From assembly GCA_934088535.1 (NCBI GenBank), contig CAKOJC010000001.1:1-64000 (forward strand): 64,000 bases of DNA, read 5' to 3'. Positions 62,901 to 64,000 of the stretch are shown here, piece after piece (the first letter of the stretch is position 1; the number at the start of each line of letters is the position of its first letter). Source of the stretch: an uncultured Bacilli bacterium (lineage in GTDB: Bacteria > Bacillota_I > Bacilli_A > RF39 > UBA660). Position numbers and translations under genes: made by a program. A model generated the notes under the pieces. The model made no database searches, was not told the DNA's origin, and saw only the letters and a program-made list of their open reading frames with translations.

Positions 62901-64000
62901 CTAATAATATCTTAGTATTATATCATACTCTTCTGTATTTTTTTTGTCAAATTTTGACTTTTTGATTCCTGGTAACCATACTATATTTTCTTCTGAATCT
63001 AGTACTACTGGCCATGTATTTCTATCACTTATTTTAATTTTTTCATTGATGAATATATCACTTATTTTCTTTCTACCATTCATACCTTTTACTTCCATTT
63101 TATCTCCATCTCTTCTATTTCTTACGTATAATGGAAGTTTAACCTCACTACTATTTATTCTTATTGTGTAATTTGATGTGTCGTTGCTGTCTTCAACTCT
63201 TTCTATTATTTTACCATTTGGTAGATTTACTATTCTTTCTATTTCTATTTCATAAGTATCATATTCGTCTTCATCAAAACTAAATGTAAGTTCATTGTAT
63301 GACTTTATAACTATTACATTGTTTGGTAAGTGAACTACACTATTTGATTTACTTGATTTAATTAGATCAAATATTAGTTCTACGTGAGCATCTCCTATAA
63401 TTAGAAGATCATCACCATATATTCTTTCAAGTATGTTATAAATTATCTTTGTTTGTATTACATGCTCTAGTTGTATAAATTTATCTACTTCTAGTGCTCC
63501 ATTTTGGAATACTTTATTAAATACTTTTCTTGCTTCTGTATCGATGTAATTACTATTTTCTAGTAGAGTCTCACTAAACTTTAAGAATTTCTTATGTACA
63601 TTAGGTTCTTCATTCTTTAAGAATGGAAGTACTGTGTGTCTATATCTATTTCTTGTATAGTGATCTTCATTATTTGATTCATCTATTGCATATTTAATAT
63701 TATGTTCTTCATCAAATCTATTTATTTCGTCTTTAGTAACAGTTATTAATGGTCTTACTATTTTGTAATTACCTTTATCAACTATTCTACTAAATCCACT
63801 ATATCCTTTTAATGTTGAACCTCTTACGATACGCATTAAGATTGTTTCCATTAAGTCATCACCTTGATGAGCTGTCATTAAGTATTTAGCTCCGTAGTTT
63901 TCAACTAATTCTTCAAAGAAGTTATATCTAACACTTCTTGCTTCATTATGAAAATTATCGTCTCCCCATTTAGTAATCTTAATGTATTCAAATATAATAT
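62901..64000 (-). CDS. tilS: tRNA(Ile)-lysidine synthase, N-terminus beyond window
   Basis: The frame is open to the window edge (position 64000), so the ATG at 63878 is internal and the N-terminal PP-loop is outside. Visible: ARSVRYNFFEELV, MTAHQGDDLMET, the conserved GYSGF, IDESNNEDHYTRNRYRH, and a C-terminal TilS domain with RNRRDGDKM. It converts cytidine 34 to lysidine in the CAU anticodon tRNA-Ile so that AUA is read. tilS-ftsH adjacency is typical of Bacillota. Confidence 0.95.
   Translation of the reverse strand, partial: IIFEYIKITKWGDDNFHNEARSVRYNFFEELVENYGAKYLMTAHQGDDLMETILMRIVRGSTLKGYSGFSRIVDKGNYKIVRPLITVTKDEINRFDEEHNIKYAIDESNNEDHYTRNRYRHTVLPFLKNEEPNVHKKFLKFSETLLENSNYIDTEARKVFNKVFQNGALEVDKFIQLEHVIQTKIIYNILERIYGDDLLIIGDAHVELIFDLIKSSKSNSVVHLPNNVIVIKSYNELTFSFDEDEYDTYEIEIERIVNLPNGKIIERVEDSNDTSNYTIRINSSEVKLPLYVRNRRDGDKMEVKGMNGRKKISDIFINEKIKISDRNTWPVVLDSEENIVWLPGIKKSKFDKKNTEEYDIILRYY

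Noticed and set aside
1..64000. CRISPR array or rRNA operon
   Set aside because: No regularly spaced repeats and no rRNA-like stretches seen on reading both strands.

Overview
The window is about 27% GC by eye and reads with the standard bacterial code. TGA is a genuine stop, seen in several ATGA start/stop overlaps (23925-23928, 28751-28754, 30048-30051, 35933-35936), while Trp is TGG inside long intact genes. Gene content is that of a low-GC Bacillota with a Gram-positive envelope: an LtaS-type synthase, an L,D-transpeptidase, LysM protein, an FtsH/TilS pair, a tsaB-rimI-tsaD operon and a TnpV/TnpX mobile module. A host-associated lineage near Bacilli/Erysipelotrichia or the uncultured RF39-like clades is my guess; no rRNA is present to settle it.

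Layout. 1-9.4 kb: TetR/hydrolase pair, RNA-modifying enzymes, a Qnr-like pentapeptide protein with an ATPase, and a 3-hydroxyacyl-CoA dehydrogenase. 9.4-14.5 kb: an InlB-repeat surface protein, unknowns, and a zinc-ribbon protein followed by a zinc-ribbon/PrsW protease. 14.5-27.5 kb is accessory: short membrane or lipoproteins, at least three broken genes, palindromes, and a Tn4451-like tnpX/tnpV module next to tRNA-Gly(GCC). 27.6-36 kb: patatin, PAP2 phosphatase, upp-uraA with an attenuator-like leader, L,D-transpeptidase, 8-oxoG glycosylase and LtaS. 36-42.9 kb: CDF transporter, a two-gene flavoprotein/Fe-S redox pair, a phosphoesterase, and a gene split by a 22-bp tandem duplication. 43-50.8 kb: tRNA-Cys, then a run of exported or membrane-anchored proteins including a CPHC thioredoxin beside a 29-cysteine surface protein. 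50.8-64 kb: an RNB nuclease lacking one catalytic Asp, a Ca2+-type P-ATPase, an ABC protein with degraded ATPase motifs, dCMP deaminase, GtrB/GtrA-like genes, tsaD-rimI-tsaB, ftsH and the 3' part of tilS.

Points of most interest. (1) A pyrBI-like leader ahead of uraA-upp: promoter, 26-codon leader ORF ending in a U-rich stretch, and an intrinsic terminator starting four bases after the leader stop codon. (2) Three promoters placed so that transcription should start on the start codon, predicting leaderless mRNAs with the same 6-nt spacing. (3) The 22-bp tandem duplication that splits a 492-residue tail-anchored protein. (4) The CPHC thioredoxin/Cys-rich surface protein neighbourhood, whose cysteine motif recurs 37 kb away. 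(5) Three enzyme-family members with lost catalytic or motif residues (KsgA-like, RNB, ABC).
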